A DNA stretch of 64,000 nt from contig CAWHEB010000002.1 in the NCBI GenBank assembly GCA_963828285.1, positions 1,426,001 through 1,490,000 of the forward strand. The letters are read 5' to 3'. The first letter of the stretch is position 1. Each line of letters starts with the position of its first letter. The translations under genes were made by a program, and so were the position numbers. This document shows positions 25,807-34,974 of this stretch, one piece after another. This DNA comes from DAIOEK01 sp963828285 (GTDB lineage: Bacteria; Chloroflexota; Anaerolineae; Anaerolineales; Anaerolineaceae). The notes under the pieces are model-generated. The model saw only the letters and a program-made list of their open reading frames with translations, was not told the origin of the DNA and searched no databases.

Positions 25807-27212
25807 TCCAACCATTGAAGATTATAAGCATCCATCAATAACTTTCGGGTTATTCCAGTTTTTTGATTTGCAATCCACAATTCCCGATTTCCCGTCAAAG
25901 ATGCTGTATTGAACACGGTATATGCGATCTGAGATCCGTCAGGGCTCCAACTGAATCCGAGATGGTTGATTTCGGGCTCATTGGTGATAGGACGTGGATT
26001 ACTTCCATCTGTACTGATCACCCATAATTGTCGGCCGGGTGACCAATCCTGTGCATTTAAGAACCTTCTTCCGAATGCCATTTGTTTACCGTCAGGTGAA
26101 ATCATCGGTGAAACATCTTCTGATTGATCATTGGTAGAAACTGCCTTTGTAATACCAGTATCAAGGTCGAATGAATTGATCTGGCTGTAGTAACTTGGGG
26201 AAGAAGGATCGATGGACTGGGCATAAATTATTTGGGAAAAGAAAAAGATATCTGCGACCGGAGACCAAACTCCTGGTTCTCCTGTATCGTTGGCTAAAAA
26301 TACCCGTTGACCGCTATTCGCTTGATAAAACCCGTATCCTTTTGCATCGTCGTCATAATAAGCGATCCATCCGCTGGTTGACCAGGATGGATCGCGGGTG
26401 ATATGGTCATTTCCAGCAACTGGGATTGGGTCTCCAACCTCTGCGAATTCATTTAACGACAGGATCCATACAGTACTTTCGGTTTTTATTCCTGTCTGCG
26501 GAACAGCGCCACTGACAAAAGCAAGATACCGGAAATCCTTCGAAAGCATCGTCTGATAACAGGTGGCATTCACGCAGGTGTGTAATAGCTTTTCACTTCC
26601 TTCTATAAGATCGTGAAGCCGGATCTCGGTATTGTTCCCAACTTTTACAGCGTATAAAATCGTTTTTCCATCCAGATTGGACTGATAATCAAGGATGCTT
26701 TCAGACGGATTGATTATTTTCTCGGTTTCCGTTCCTTCAGGATCTAATCGATACAATTCGGTTTTACTCCCCTGATCGATCAGATAAAGCAACCAGAAGT
26801 GTTTTGTTGTAAACCCCCATGATACGGTGTCGATCAATGGTAATCCAAGTCTTGAACGCAATCCTGATCCGATTTTTACTCTTACTTTCTCGCCTGGCAC
26901 CCAGGTTGTTACCGGTGTGAAAACGAGGGTATTGTTCACCCATGTAAAAGACCCTTGTATAGCCGGATCAAACGTCAGCAGATTGCTTGTATTCGATATG
27001 TCCATGGGTTGACTAAATGTAACCTGGATTGTGCTCTTGGAAAGGACATCGATTTCGTTTGGAGATGGCGATATTTCAATGATCCGAGGAGTGAAGAAAT
27101 ACCACGCCGCTCCAGAGACTACAAGGAGCAATGCAATACCAATAACAAGGAAAACCCTCCAATCACGGATGATAATAATTGATTTCCTTGGCTGTTCGTA
27201 TAAATCGAGCAT
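25803..27212 (-). CDS. Membrane-anchored protein with Ig-like domain and TolB-type beta-propeller
   Basis: 469 residues. One N-terminal membrane anchor (about 20-42) puts the rest outside the cytoplasm. Residues about 45-140 form an Ig-like (Big_5 type) domain: IEISPSPNEIDVLSKSTIQVTFSQPMD in pieces, with LVFTPVTTWVPGEKV. The remainder shows repeated TolB/WD40-like blades, such as DVSPMISPDGKQMAFGRR and GFSWSPDGSQIAYTVF. It has no catalytic motif; a binding or sensing function in the envelope is plausible. It is followed on the same strand by no close gene, and uvrC lies just upstream with an 11-base gap. Confidence 0.75.
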   Translation of the reverse strand: MLDLYEQPRKSIIIIRDWRVFLVIGIALLLVVSGAAWYFFTPRIIEISPSPNEIDVLSKSTIQVTFSQPMDISNTSNLLTFDPAIQGSFTWVNNTLVFTPVTTWVPGEKVRVKIGSGLRSRLGLPLIDTVSWGFTTKHFWLLYLIDQGSKTELYRLDPEGTETEKIINPSESILDYQSNLDGKTILYAVKVGNNTEIRLHDLIEGSEKLLHTCVNATCYQTMLSKDFRYLAFVSGAVPQTGIKTESTVWILSLNEFAEVGDPIPVAGNDHITRDPSWSTSGWIAYYDDDAKGYGFYQANSGQRVFLANDTGEPGVWSPVADIFFFSQIIYAQSIDPSSPSYYSQINSFDLDTGITKAVSTNDQSEDVSPMISPDGKQMAFGRRFLNAQDWSPGRQLWVISTDGSNPRPITNEPEINHLGFSWSPDGSQIAYTVFNTASLTGNRELWIANQKTGITRKLLMDAYNLQWLD

Positions 27213-27223
27213 GGTTTTGTTGC

Positions 27224-29083
27224 TTATTCCAAAGTAGATTTGATTGATTTGGCAACTGTCAGTGTAATGCCCCTGACCTCTACAAGTTGCTCAATGGTCG
27301 CTTGTTTGATCGCCTCTAGAGACCCAAAATGGATCAATAATGCTTTTCTACGTGATGGTCCAACTCCGGGGATGCTGTCTAATCGGGAGGCAAGTCCCTG
27401 TTTGCTTCGTAACTTTCGATGGGCTGTGATCCCAAATCGGTGGGCTTCATCCCGAATGCGTTGGATAAGATAGAGTGCCTGACTATGCCGGGGAAGAACA
27501 ACAGAACCAGGCTTGCCGGGTCTGAACATCTCTTCCAGTTGTTTGGCCAAACCAACTACAGCAATACTTTCCTGTAATCCATATTCAGCCAGCACTTTTA
27601 CAGCACGTCCCAATTGACCTTTTCCACCGTCAATGATGACCAGGTCAGGTAAAACAGCAAACACTTCATCCACTTTTTTACCAGGTTCATTTTCTTCGTG
27701 AGCGGATCTCCATCTCCTGAATCTTCGTGACAAAACTTCTTCCATGCTGGCAAAGTCGTCTGGTCCAATAACGGTCTTGATGTTGAAATGCCGATAATTA
27801 CGTTTGCTGGGCACTCCCTGCTCAAAAACAACCATACTTCCAACTGATGCAACGCCCTGCGTATTAGAAATATCATAGCATTCGATTTTGTTTAATGGTT
27901 TGGGTAGTTCTAAAGAAAGCTGTAATTCACCAAGCGCCTCTGATTGTTTGTTCGTGTCTGCCTGCCACCTGGCTCTCAGTGACCGGAGAGTTTCAGCCGC
28001 ATTTTCTGCAGCCATCGAAATCAGATTTGCCGAGTCTCCCCTGCGAGGTACAAGAAGTTCGACTTTTTGACCATTTCGCTGGGTTTTTAACCAGGTTTTG
28101 ATAATATTCGCTTCTTCGATCTCAACCGGAAGCATTACCTGTGGAGGAATGACAGCAGCCTCAGCATAGAACTGCTTCAGGAATTGCGCGATGACTTCTT
28201 GGTTGTTTGTGTCCTCTGTTCCTTCCAGGATGAAGTATTCCCGTCCGATCATCTTTCCTCCGCGGATAAAGAAGATCTGAACACATGCTTCACCTTCCTC
28301 CCTGGCCATTGCAACTACATCTGAATCTAGCTGGTCGCTGGAAATTACTTTCTGTTTTTCGACAATTGTGTTGATTGCTTGGATTTGATCTCGAATGAAA
28401 GCTGCTCTTTCATATTTCATCTCTACAGCAGCTGAATCCATCTCATTCTTCAACCGCTTTACGATGGGTGATGTATGGCCTTCCAGGAAATCGCAAAGAT
28501 CCTGGATGGTCTGACGGTATGCAACTTGTTTGATCACACCGATACAGGGAGCGGAACAAAGTTTGATGTCGTAATAAAGACAGGCTCTGGCATCCATCCC
28601 GGTGATGTCTCGGTCACAGGTCAGATATGGGAATATCTTTCTCAGCAAGTCCAGGCTTTGGTGAACTGCCCATACCGAGGTATATGGACCAAAATATCTG
28701 GCACCGTCTTTTAGCATTTCGCGGGTTATCGTAACTTTGGGAAACGGGTCTTGCCAATGTACTTTGATATATGGATATCGTTTATCGTCTTTTAACCGGA
28801 TGTTATATCGCGGACGATGCTTTTTGATCAGATTCATCTCGAGGATCAAGGCTTCTAACTCGGAGCCAACTACGATCCATTCGATTGCGTTGATGTTCCT
28901 GACGAGTTGTCTGGTTTTATGATCCTGCTCATTTGGTAATCGAAAATACGACCGCACACGATTGCGCAGATTTATGGCTTTCCCTACGTAAATGACCAAA
29001 CCTTCTTGGTTCTTGTAGATGTAGCATCCGGGTTTGGTTGGTAGGGTATCAAGTATGCCTTGAATTTCAGTTGATATTTCCAT
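27224..29083 (-). CDS. uvrC: UvrABC excinuclease subunit C
   Basis: 619 residues, typical for UvrC, which makes both incisions in nucleotide excision repair. The N-terminal GIY-YIG domain begins LPTKPGCYIYKN with VIYVGKAINLRNRVRSYF. A UVR motif is around KYERAAFIRDQIQAI. The RNase-H-like nuclease domain shows IECYDISNTQGVASVGSMVVF and PDLVIIDGGKGQLG, and tandem helix-hairpin-helix motifs (LDSIPGVGPSRRKALL) close the protein. The start is set at ATG 29083; the frame is open for 72 more codons upstream, but these lack homology to the family. A TAGAAT box lies 10 bases before the ATG. Confidence 0.96.
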   Translation of the reverse strand: MEISTEIQGILDTLPTKPGCYIYKNQEGLVIYVGKAINLRNRVRSYFRLPNEQDHKTRQLVRNINAIEWIVVGSELEALILEMNLIKKHRPRYNIRLKDDKRYPYIKVHWQDPFPKVTITREMLKDGARYFGPYTSVWAVHQSLDLLRKIFPYLTCDRDITGMDARACLYYDIKLCSAPCIGVIKQVAYRQTIQDLCDFLEGHTSPIVKRLKNEMDSAAVEMKYERAAFIRDQIQAINTIVEKQKVISSDQLDSDVVAMAREEGEACVQIFFIRGGKMIGREYFILEGTEDTNNQEVIAQFLKQFYAEAAVIPPQVMLPVEIEEANIIKTWLKTQRNGQKVELLVPRRGDSANLISMAAENAAETLRSLRARWQADTNKQSEALGELQLSLELPKPLNKIECYDISNTQGVASVGSMVVFEQGVPSKRNYRHFNIKTVIGPDDFASMEEVLSRRFRRWRSAHEENEPGKKVDEVFAVLPDLVIIDGGKGQLGRAVKVLAEYGLQESIAVVGLAKQLEEMFRPGKPGSVVLPRHSQALYLIQRIRDEAHRFGITAHRKLRSKQGLASRLDSIPGVGPSRRKALLIHFGSLEAIKQATIEQLVEVRGITLTVAKSIKSTLE

Positions 29084-29192
29084 ACTGTTTAAAATTCTAA
29101 CATCGGATTTGAGTCTCAGCGAATAGTCTGGATAACAAAACTCTTTACCGAAGTTGATTATAATGAATGGCATCTTTTCAATGGAGTTGTTA

Positions 29193-29693
29193 ATGGCGGA
29201 TCTACCTGAATATTTGATCAAAGACTTGTTCATTTCGGAAGGTCTTACTTTGGCAACCGCAGAATCTTGTACAGGGGGTTTGATTAGCCATCGCATCACC
29301 GAAGTCCCTGGCAGTTCCGAATACTTTTTAGGCGGAGTGACCGCTTATGCGTATGAGGCAAAAGAACAACTTTTGGGTGTTGCACATACAACACTCTTAG
29401 AACATGGAGCTGTCAGCTCAGAAACAGTCCTTGAGATGGCTTGTGGAGCGAGAACCGCTCTTTCATCAGATATCGCTGTTTCGGTATCTGGGATCGCCGG
29501 TCCGGGTGGTGGATTGCCAAATAAACCCGTTGGTACAGTATGGTTTGGCATTTGCACACCGACCGGAATGTGGTCAAAGGTATTTCATTTTTCCGGCTCG
29601 CGGTCAGAGATAAAACAGAAATCGGCAACAGAAGCATTAAATGCATTATTGTGTTATTTAAAAACCGGACTTCCCTGGCAGATCGAAGAATAA
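29193..29693 (+). CDS. CinA C-terminal domain protein (NMN deamidase-like)
   Basis: 166 residues that match the stand-alone C-terminal domain of CinA (PncC), which deamidates nicotinamide mononucleotide. Signatures are LTLATAESCTGGLISHRIT, SSEYFLGGVTAYAYEAKEQLLGV, and VSVSGIAGPGGG with KPVGTVWFG. The N-terminal COG1058 domain of full CinA is absent. ATG 29193 is chosen because GGAG lies six bases upstream. It is divergent from uvrC and 36 bases upstream of the glycosyltransferase gene. Confidence 0.92.
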   Translation: MADLPEYLIKDLFISEGLTLATAESCTGGLISHRITEVPGSSEYFLGGVTAYAYEAKEQLLGVAHTTLLEHGAVSSETVLEMACGARTALSSDIAVSVSGIAGPGGGLPNKPVGTVWFGICTPTGMWSKVFHFSGSRSEIKQKSATEALNALLCYLKTGLPWQIEE

Positions 29694-29729
29694 CCGGCAT
29701 TTGGTCTGAAAGCAAACTTGGGGTGGAAT

Positions 29730-30971
29730 ATGCCTAGTCGCAAAACAAGAATTTTGATTTTGTACGCGACCGCGGGATTCGGTCACCGTAGCGCTGCTAT
29801 CGCGGTAGATGAAGCACTCCAGGAAAAGTATGCCTATAAGTGCGAAACCTTCCTAATAAATCCATTGGAAGATGAACGTACTCCTTTGTTGTTAAGGGAT
29901 CTACAATCCGACTACGACCGTATTCTACAGCATGTACCTGAGTTGTATAAGATTGGGTACGAATTCAGCGATGCCGGTTTTCCGATTACCGTCGTTGATG
30001 GGGTACTGATCCTGATGCTTTATGATGTTATGGCAGAACTGGTGGATAAATACCACCCTGATATCATTGTTGCCACTTATCCCTTGTACCAGGCTGCCTT
30101 GGACGCGGTCTTCACAATCAAACAAAAGAGTATTCCGATCGTCACTGTCATTACCGATCTGGTATCAGTCCATCGTATCTGGTTCAATATTGGTGTTGAT
30201 CTCTACCTGGTCCCGACCAATTATGTCGCCGAAAGTGCAGCGAATACTGGGATTGTCGCGTCTAGGATAAAGGTTACTGGTATCCCAATTCATCCAAAGA
30301 TCATTGAACAGGACGATCCCAAAAAAGAGATCCTTACATCCCTTGGATTGGATAATTCAAGATTTACAATATTAGTTACTGGCAGCAAGCGTATGGAAGG
30401 TATGCCGGAAACATTGCACGGATTGAATCACTCTGCTCTTCCAGTCCAGTTCATTCTGGTCGCTGGTGGAGATCAATCTCTTTACCAAAGTTTTCAACAG
30501 ACTTTGTGGCATGTGCCGGTAAAGATTTTCGATTTTGTAGATTTTATTCCCCGATTAATGCATGCTAGCGATGCATTGATCTGTAAAGCTGGTGGGCTTA
30601 TCGTTTCTGAAGCGATGGCATGTGGTTTGCCCGTGATATTGACCAATGTTTTACCGGGGCAGGAAGCCGGGAATGCAGAATACGTGTTGGAACGTGGGGC
30701 GGGAGATATGGTTCAGGATTCAGCACAGCTTCTGGAAACCGTATTTCACTGGCTGCAAAATGATCGGGAAATGTATAAAATACGGGCACAAGCGGCAGTC
30801 GATGCTGGGTTTCCTCAGGCAGCTTACAATGTTGCGGATATTATTTGGGATGCCGCTAATAAAAAACCCGCGGAACGCACGGTCACTCATCTGGTAGAAC
30901 GAACTCGGTTAATGCAAACCCTCAAAAGATATCGGAGATCTCTCATAAATGATATCAGCCATGTCAATTAG
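29730..30971 (+). CDS. MGDG-synthase-type glycosyltransferase (GT28)
   Basis: 413 residues. The N-terminal domain has the diacylglycerol glucosyl/galactosyltransferase start ILILYATAGFGHRSAAIAV, the region IIVATYPLYQAALDAV, and PIVTVITDLVSVHRIWF. The C-terminal GT-B half has ILVTGSKRMEGMP and the nucleotide-sugar site ASDALICKAGGLIVSEAMACGLPVIL in pieces. Such enzymes transfer a sugar to diacylglycerol, making membrane glycolipids. The start is ATG 29730 with GGGGTGGA upstream. The 3' end overlaps the nucleosidase gene by 23 bases. Confidence 0.88.
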   Translation: MPSRKTRILILYATAGFGHRSAAIAVDEALQEKYAYKCETFLINPLEDERTPLLLRDLQSDYDRILQHVPELYKIGYEFSDAGFPITVVDGVLILMLYDVMAELVDKYHPDIIVATYPLYQAALDAVFTIKQKSIPIVTVITDLVSVHRIWFNIGVDLYLVPTNYVAESAANTGIVASRIKVTGIPIHPKIIEQDDPKKEILTSLGLDNSRFTILVTGSKRMEGMPETLHGLNHSALPVQFILVAGGDQSLYQSFQQTLWHVPVKIFDFVDFIPRLMHASDALICKAGGLIVSEAMACGLPVILTNVLPGQEAGNAEYVLERGAGDMVQDSAQLLETVFHWLQNDREMYKIRAQAAVDAGFPQAAYNVADIIWDAANKKPAERTVTHLVERTRLMQTLKRYRRSLINDISHVN

Positions 30972-31668
30972 TCCGATTATTGTTTTGATCAGCGCTGACC
31001 AGGAATGGCGCGTAGTATTGGACTACTATTCACCAGGATTGGTGGACTCAGCCCCTTTCGGAGAATGGTTTGATCAAAGGATCTTTCTATCTGGCAAGGA
31101 CCTTATGCTCCGATTTTGCCATGGCGGTTGGGGAAAGATTGCCGCAGCAGCAAGCACGCAATATACCATCAGCGAGTGGCATCCGGAATATCTAATTAAT
31201 CTGGGTACTTGTGGTGGTTTTGATGGTTTGGTCGAAGTGGGAGAAATCATCCTGGTGGATGAAACCATTGTTTACGACATCTATGAACAGATGCTTGATC
31301 CTGATACTGCAATTATTAGCTATACCACAAAATTGGATTTATCCTGGCTTAAGTCTCCCTATCCGCAGAAGGTGATAAAAACACGCATGCTTTCCGCGGA
31401 CCGCGATCTGATTGCTTCAGAGATCAAAGTTTTGCGTGATCGGTTTGGCGCCATAGCTGGGGATTGGGAATCAGGTGCAATTGCTTATGTTTCTGACCAT
31501 AATCATGTTCGCTGCCTTATTCTCCGAGGTGTGTCGGATGTTGTCGACTCCAACGGAAGCGATACATATCAAAATGTTGATGTATTCATTGATCGGGCAA
31601 AGATAATAATGTTCGAATTGCTGGATCACTTACCCGCATGGCTGACAAGGTGCGTCAGTAAGGAATAA
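30949..31668 (+). CDS. Nucleoside phosphorylase/MTAN-like protein
   Basis: 239 residues of the nucleoside phosphorylase superfamily. It starts with PIIVLISADQEWRVV, like 5'-methylthioadenosine/S-adenosylhomocysteine nucleosidases (the usual MxxExxx is changed to ADQEW). NLGTCGGFDGLVEVGEIILVD is the phosphate/ribose loop, and GDWESGAIAYVSDHN corresponds to the catalytic (D/E)MExxAxA segment, with the aspartate in ILRGVSDVVD. MTAN-type hydrolysis is the best guess, but the altered residues leave the substrate open. ATG 30949 or 30961 may be the start; both lie inside the preceding gene. Confidence 0.8.
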   Translation: MISAMSISPIIVLISADQEWRVVLDYYSPGLVDSAPFGEWFDQRIFLSGKDLMLRFCHGGWGKIAAAASTQYTISEWHPEYLINLGTCGGFDGLVEVGEIILVDETIVYDIYEQMLDPDTAIISYTTKLDLSWLKSPYPQKVIKTRMLSADRDLIASEIKVLRDRFGAIAGDWESGAIAYVSDHNHVRCLILRGVSDVVDSNGSDTYQNVDVFIDRAKIIMFELLDHLPAWLTRCVSKE

Positions 31669-31755
31669 TGCCGGTATATTTTTCCTAAATTAAATGATAG
31701 AATTATCTGAAGCAAATTCGACAAATTTTACCAATATTACCAAAGAGGAAGCAGT

Positions 31756-32154
31756 ATGCAGATAACTCGTCAAGCAGATTATGCAATTCGCGCCATGTTG
31801 TATCTTTCTGCCTTAAAACCCGATGAAAAAGCAGCAACAAGCAAAATTGCAGAATCAAAAAAGATCCCTTCTTCCTTCCTTGCAAAGATTATTTCCCAAT
31901 TATCTATTGCGGGTCTAATCCGCACTACTCGCGGAGCTCGAGGTGGCGTGACCCTGGCTCACAACCCGGAAGATATTTCTATACTGGATGTTGTTGAAGC
32001 CATTGATGGTCCGATTGCATTAAATGATTGCACAAATGATCCATTAGCATGTAGTTTTGGTGATGAGTGTCCCATCCGGCCTCTTTGGTGTGAAACCCAA
32101 TCTGAATTGGTAATGAAATTAAAATCTACGAACTTTGCCAGTTTCCTATCCTAG
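31756..32154 (+). CDS. Rrf2-family transcriptional regulator (IscR-like)
   Basis: 132 residues. The winged helix starts MQITRQADYAIRAMLYLSAL, with IPSSFLAKIISQLSIAGLI and the wing TTRGARGGVTLA. Near the C-terminus four cysteines (DCTNDPLACSFGDECPIRPLWCE region) include the C-x5-6-C spacing that ligates an iron-sulfur cluster in IscR/NsrR/RsrR-type sensors. It is therefore probably an Fe-S-dependent redox sensor. No isc or suf gene follows, and its targets are unknown. The ribosome site is AGAGGAAG. A TAGAAT box lies near 31697. Confidence 0.92.
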   Translation: MQITRQADYAIRAMLYLSALKPDEKAATSKIAESKKIPSSFLAKIISQLSIAGLIRTTRGARGGVTLAHNPEDISILDVVEAIDGPIALNDCTNDPLACSFGDECPIRPLWCETQSELVMKLKSTNFASFLS

Positions 32155-32186
32155 AAATTTTTTAAGTATTTTCAAACAGGTGCCTT

Positions 32187-32444
32187 ATGCAAAAAGGAAT
32201 CCCAGTCAGTCGTCACTGCATCGTAACCTTAAAAAGTAGTATTGTTGTTATTGACTGGGGGAATGGTACCTGTCAGGATATTCACACTGGTGCTTTCCTG
32301 ACTTGTGAGGAAGGCGATATATCCCATACCACTTTGGATGGTGAGATTGAATCCTTGCGTAAAGCTGGTTTGGTTGATCGTTTCGACCAGAATCAGGTAA
32401 TCATTACATCCTTACCAGAAACCCCCAAGCGCATGATCGAATGA
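32187..32444 (+). CDS. Small protein of unknown function
   Basis: 85 residues, no membrane segment, two cysteines (in RHCIVTL and FLTCEEG) plus one in GTCQDI. I know no family for it. Codon use and the four-base overlap (ATGA) with the following membrane-protein gene support that it is real. The position right after an Rrf2 regulator suggests co-regulation with the membrane protein. Confidence 0.6.
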   Translation: MQKGIPVSRHCIVTLKSSIVVIDWGNGTCQDIHTGAFLTCEEGDISHTTLDGEIESLRKAGLVDRFDQNQVIITSLPETPKRMIE

Positions 32445-33058
32445 ACTGGATAAAAACAAAAGTACATCCATTAGTTGGATTTTTGCTTGCCCTGTGCCTG
32501 GCCGGGGCATTTGCTTTTTTTGCACCATTGGAACGAACCTTGGGCTCTGGGATACGATTGGTCCTTTTCCATGGAGCGTGGGTTTGGGTGGGTATTACTA
32601 TCTATGCAATTGCTGGGATTCTTGGATTGTTTGGACTGATCACCCATAGGGAAACCATTAATCGCTATTCAATTGCTGCAGGAAGAACTGGGCTGGTTTT
32701 CTGGGTAACTTACCTGCCAATGTCCCTGATTGTTATGCAAGTATTCTGGAATGGATTCTTTTTTGATGAACCCCGCTGGAGAATCCCATTCATGCTCGGC
32801 GTGGTGGGTTTGTTGATCCAGGTGGGTTCTTGGATGTTGGATCGATTGATCATTGGTTCGAGTTTGAATGTGATCTTTGCCTTGGTAATGGGGATTAGCA
32901 TGTTGGGTTTGACCAGTATATTACATCCCGATTCACCTGTTACCTCATCAAATTCGATAACCATTCAATTCAATTTTGTTGTTGTTTTTATCATTCTGAT
33001 CATCGCAGCATTATGGATGATTCGATTTTGGTTTGGACAAATGTCCCCCAAAAAGTAA
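32441..33058 (+). CDS. Integral membrane protein of unknown function
   Basis: 205 residues with six predicted hydrophobic helices (about 10-30, 40-62, 80-100, 115-132, 140-158, 175-195). The pattern with HGAWVWVG in a helix is reminiscent of heme-handling proteins such as CcmC, but I see no WxWD motif, so I do not assign it. It overlaps the small gene upstream, and hutI begins eight bases after the stop. Confidence 0.6.
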   Translation: MNWIKTKVHPLVGFLLALCLAGAFAFFAPLERTLGSGIRLVLFHGAWVWVGITIYAIAGILGLFGLITHRETINRYSIAAGRTGLVFWVTYLPMSLIVMQVFWNGFFFDEPRWRIPFMLGVVGLLIQVGSWMLDRLIIGSSLNVIFALVMGISMLGLTSILHPDSPVTSSNSITIQFNFVVVFIILIIAALWMIRFWFGQMSPKK

Positions 33059-33066
33059 GGGGAATA

Positions 33067-34323
33067 ATGACCCTACTATTTAATACATCTCAGGTTGTTA
33101 CTTTGGTTGGTGGACCACGCCGTGGTCCCCGGATGAATGATCTTGGTATCATCTCAAACGGTGCTGTCATATTCCGCGACGGAGCCATACTGGAAGTTGC
33201 CGATTCGGATTCCTTGATCAATAAATACCCGAACGAACCTCGATTGGATGCACAAGGAAATGCTGTTATTCCTGGATTTGTTGATCCGCATACACACTTA
33301 GTCTGGGCTGGGGATCGTGCCGCCGAATTTGAGATGCGTTTACAGGGGAAAACATATTTGGAGATTTTGAAATCTGGTGGCGGAATAATCTCGACAGTAA
33401 AAGCCACCCGTCAGGCAGATCTTCTGACACTGAAAGAACAGACTCGTTCAAGAGCGAATCGCATGTTTTCATATGGAACAACTACGGCGGAAGTGAAAAC
33501 AGGTTACGGGTTAAATCAAGAATCTGAAATGAAGCAGTTGGCTGCTATTCTAGACCTTTCAAAAGAAGGTCCTTTGGAGATGGTGCCGACCTATCTGGCA
33601 GCGCACGCTATTGCACCTGAATATACAGATGATCCAGATGGCTACACCCGGTTGATATGTGATGAATTGTTACCTGAACTTTTCCGCTGGTGGAATAAGA
33701 ATCAACCCGAACAGAAATTACCTTTTATAGATGTCTTTTGTGAACAGGGTGCTTTCACTCTCGAGCAAACCCGTAAGATACTCGCCACAGCCCAAAAAGC
33801 TGGCTTCCCGTTAAAAATTCACGTGGATGAATTTATGAATCTGGGAGGAACTTCTTTGGCAGTGGAATTAAATGCGATTTCCGCTGATCATCTGGTGAAG
33901 ACATCACCGATGGAAATAAAAATGCTGGCTGAAAGTGATACGATTGCTGTATCCCTGCCTTGCACACCTTTCGGACTTGCCGATCCTTCTTATACGCCTG
34001 CGCGTAGTCTGATCGATCAGGGAGGTAGGCTGGCAATCGCGACCGACTGCAATCCGGGAACAGCTTGGTGCGAAAGTATGCAATTCGTGATCGCGTTAGC
34101 CTGCCGATCTCTCAAACTGACACCCGCAGAGGCAGTCTGTGCTGCGACCATTAATTCCGCAGCAGCGATTCAAAAGGATCATAAAGTTGGCTCTATCGAA
34201 AAGGGAAAACAGGCAGACCTACTTATCCTAAATGTGGGTGATTTCCGCCATCTAGCTTACCGTTTTGGAACCAATCTCGTTTCCACCATCATCAAAAATG
34301 GAGAGGTTTATATAAATAAATGA
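33067..34323 (+). CDS. hutI: Imidazolonepropionase
   Basis: 418 residues of the amidohydrolase superfamily. The metal motif is PGFVDPHTHLVWAGDRAAEF, typical of HutI, followed by GKTYLEILKSGGGI and STVKATR. The histidine in PLKIHVDEF and the segment SADHLVKTS, plus ATDCNPGTAWCESM with the metal-binding aspartate, complete the site. HutI hydrolyses imidazolone propionate in histidine breakdown. No hutH, hutU or hutG is in the window. ATG 33067 has AAGGGG upstream; an upstream in-frame codon lies inside the previous gene. The stop overlaps the HD gene (ATGA). Confidence 0.95.
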   Translation: MTLLFNTSQVVTLVGGPRRGPRMNDLGIISNGAVIFRDGAILEVADSDSLINKYPNEPRLDAQGNAVIPGFVDPHTHLVWAGDRAAEFEMRLQGKTYLEILKSGGGIISTVKATRQADLLTLKEQTRSRANRMFSYGTTTAEVKTGYGLNQESEMKQLAAILDLSKEGPLEMVPTYLAAHAIAPEYTDDPDGYTRLICDELLPELFRWWNKNQPEQKLPFIDVFCEQGAFTLEQTRKILATAQKAGFPLKIHVDEFMNLGGTSLAVELNAISADHLVKTSPMEIKMLAESDTIAVSLPCTPFGLADPSYTPARSLIDQGGRLAIATDCNPGTAWCESMQFVIALACRSLKLTPAEAVCAATINSAAAIQKDHKVGSIEKGKQADLLILNVGDFRHLAYRFGTNLVSTIIKNGEVYINK

Positions 34324-34967
34324 AAGAATTCACTCTGCAAGACGCCAGACAATGGTATAGCGATGAAGATCCGGTTCACGATTTTGCTCATATCGAACGG
34401 GTATATAAAATGGCTTCCCGTTTGGCTGTCCAAGAGAAAGCAAATTTACTGATTGTCCAAACTGCTGCTTTGCTTCACGATGCTGAAGGAAGTGCTCCTG
34501 GTGGAGATAAATCTGAAAGGGCAAACCATCATCTAAACTCGGCGGAATTTGCAGAGCAAGTCTTGATTCATGCAGGTTGGCAAAAAGACGATATCTCCAG
34601 AGTTCTTCACTGCATCCGCGCCCACCGTTTTCGCAGTGGTTTGGAAGAACCCGCCACTATTGAAGCAAAAGTTCTTTTCGATGCCGACAAATTGGATGTG
34701 CTGGGAGCAGTTGGCGCTGCCCGTACTATCGCTTATGCGGTTCTTGATCATATGCCGGTTTATGCGGATATCTCGGAGCAATTCGAACTGACCGGGAAGG
34801 AAGAACCCGGTGAAAAGCACAGCAGTTATCATGAGTACATCTTCAAGTTGAGAAAAGTGAAAGACCGGCTCTATACAAATTCAGCCAAAGTCATTGCACG
34901 AGACAGGCATCGATATCTGAAGAATTTTTACGAGCGGTTGCAAAAAGAGATGCGGAGTGAGATTTAG
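34320..34967 (+). CDS. HD-domain phosphohydrolase
   Basis: 215 residues. The HD metal ligands are HDFAHIERVY (about residue 20), LLHDAEG (the HD pair, about 52-53), a histidine in HCIRAHRFR, and the aspartate in LFDADKLDVLGA. This arrangement matches the YedJ/YpgQ-like branch of HD hydrolases, which act on nucleotides or phosphate esters. The exact substrate is unknown. It overlaps hutI by four bases, and the inositol-phosphatase-family gene follows after seven bases. Confidence 0.88.
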   Translation: MKEFTLQDARQWYSDEDPVHDFAHIERVYKMASRLAVQEKANLLIVQTAALLHDAEGSAPGGDKSERANHHLNSAEFAEQVLIHAGWQKDDISRVLHCIRAHRFRSGLEEPATIEAKVLFDADKLDVLGAVGAARTIAYAVLDHMPVYADISEQFELTGKEEPGEKHSSYHEYIFKLRKVKDRLYTNSAKVIARDRHRYLKNFYERLQKEMRSEI

Positions 34968-34974
34968 GCAATCC

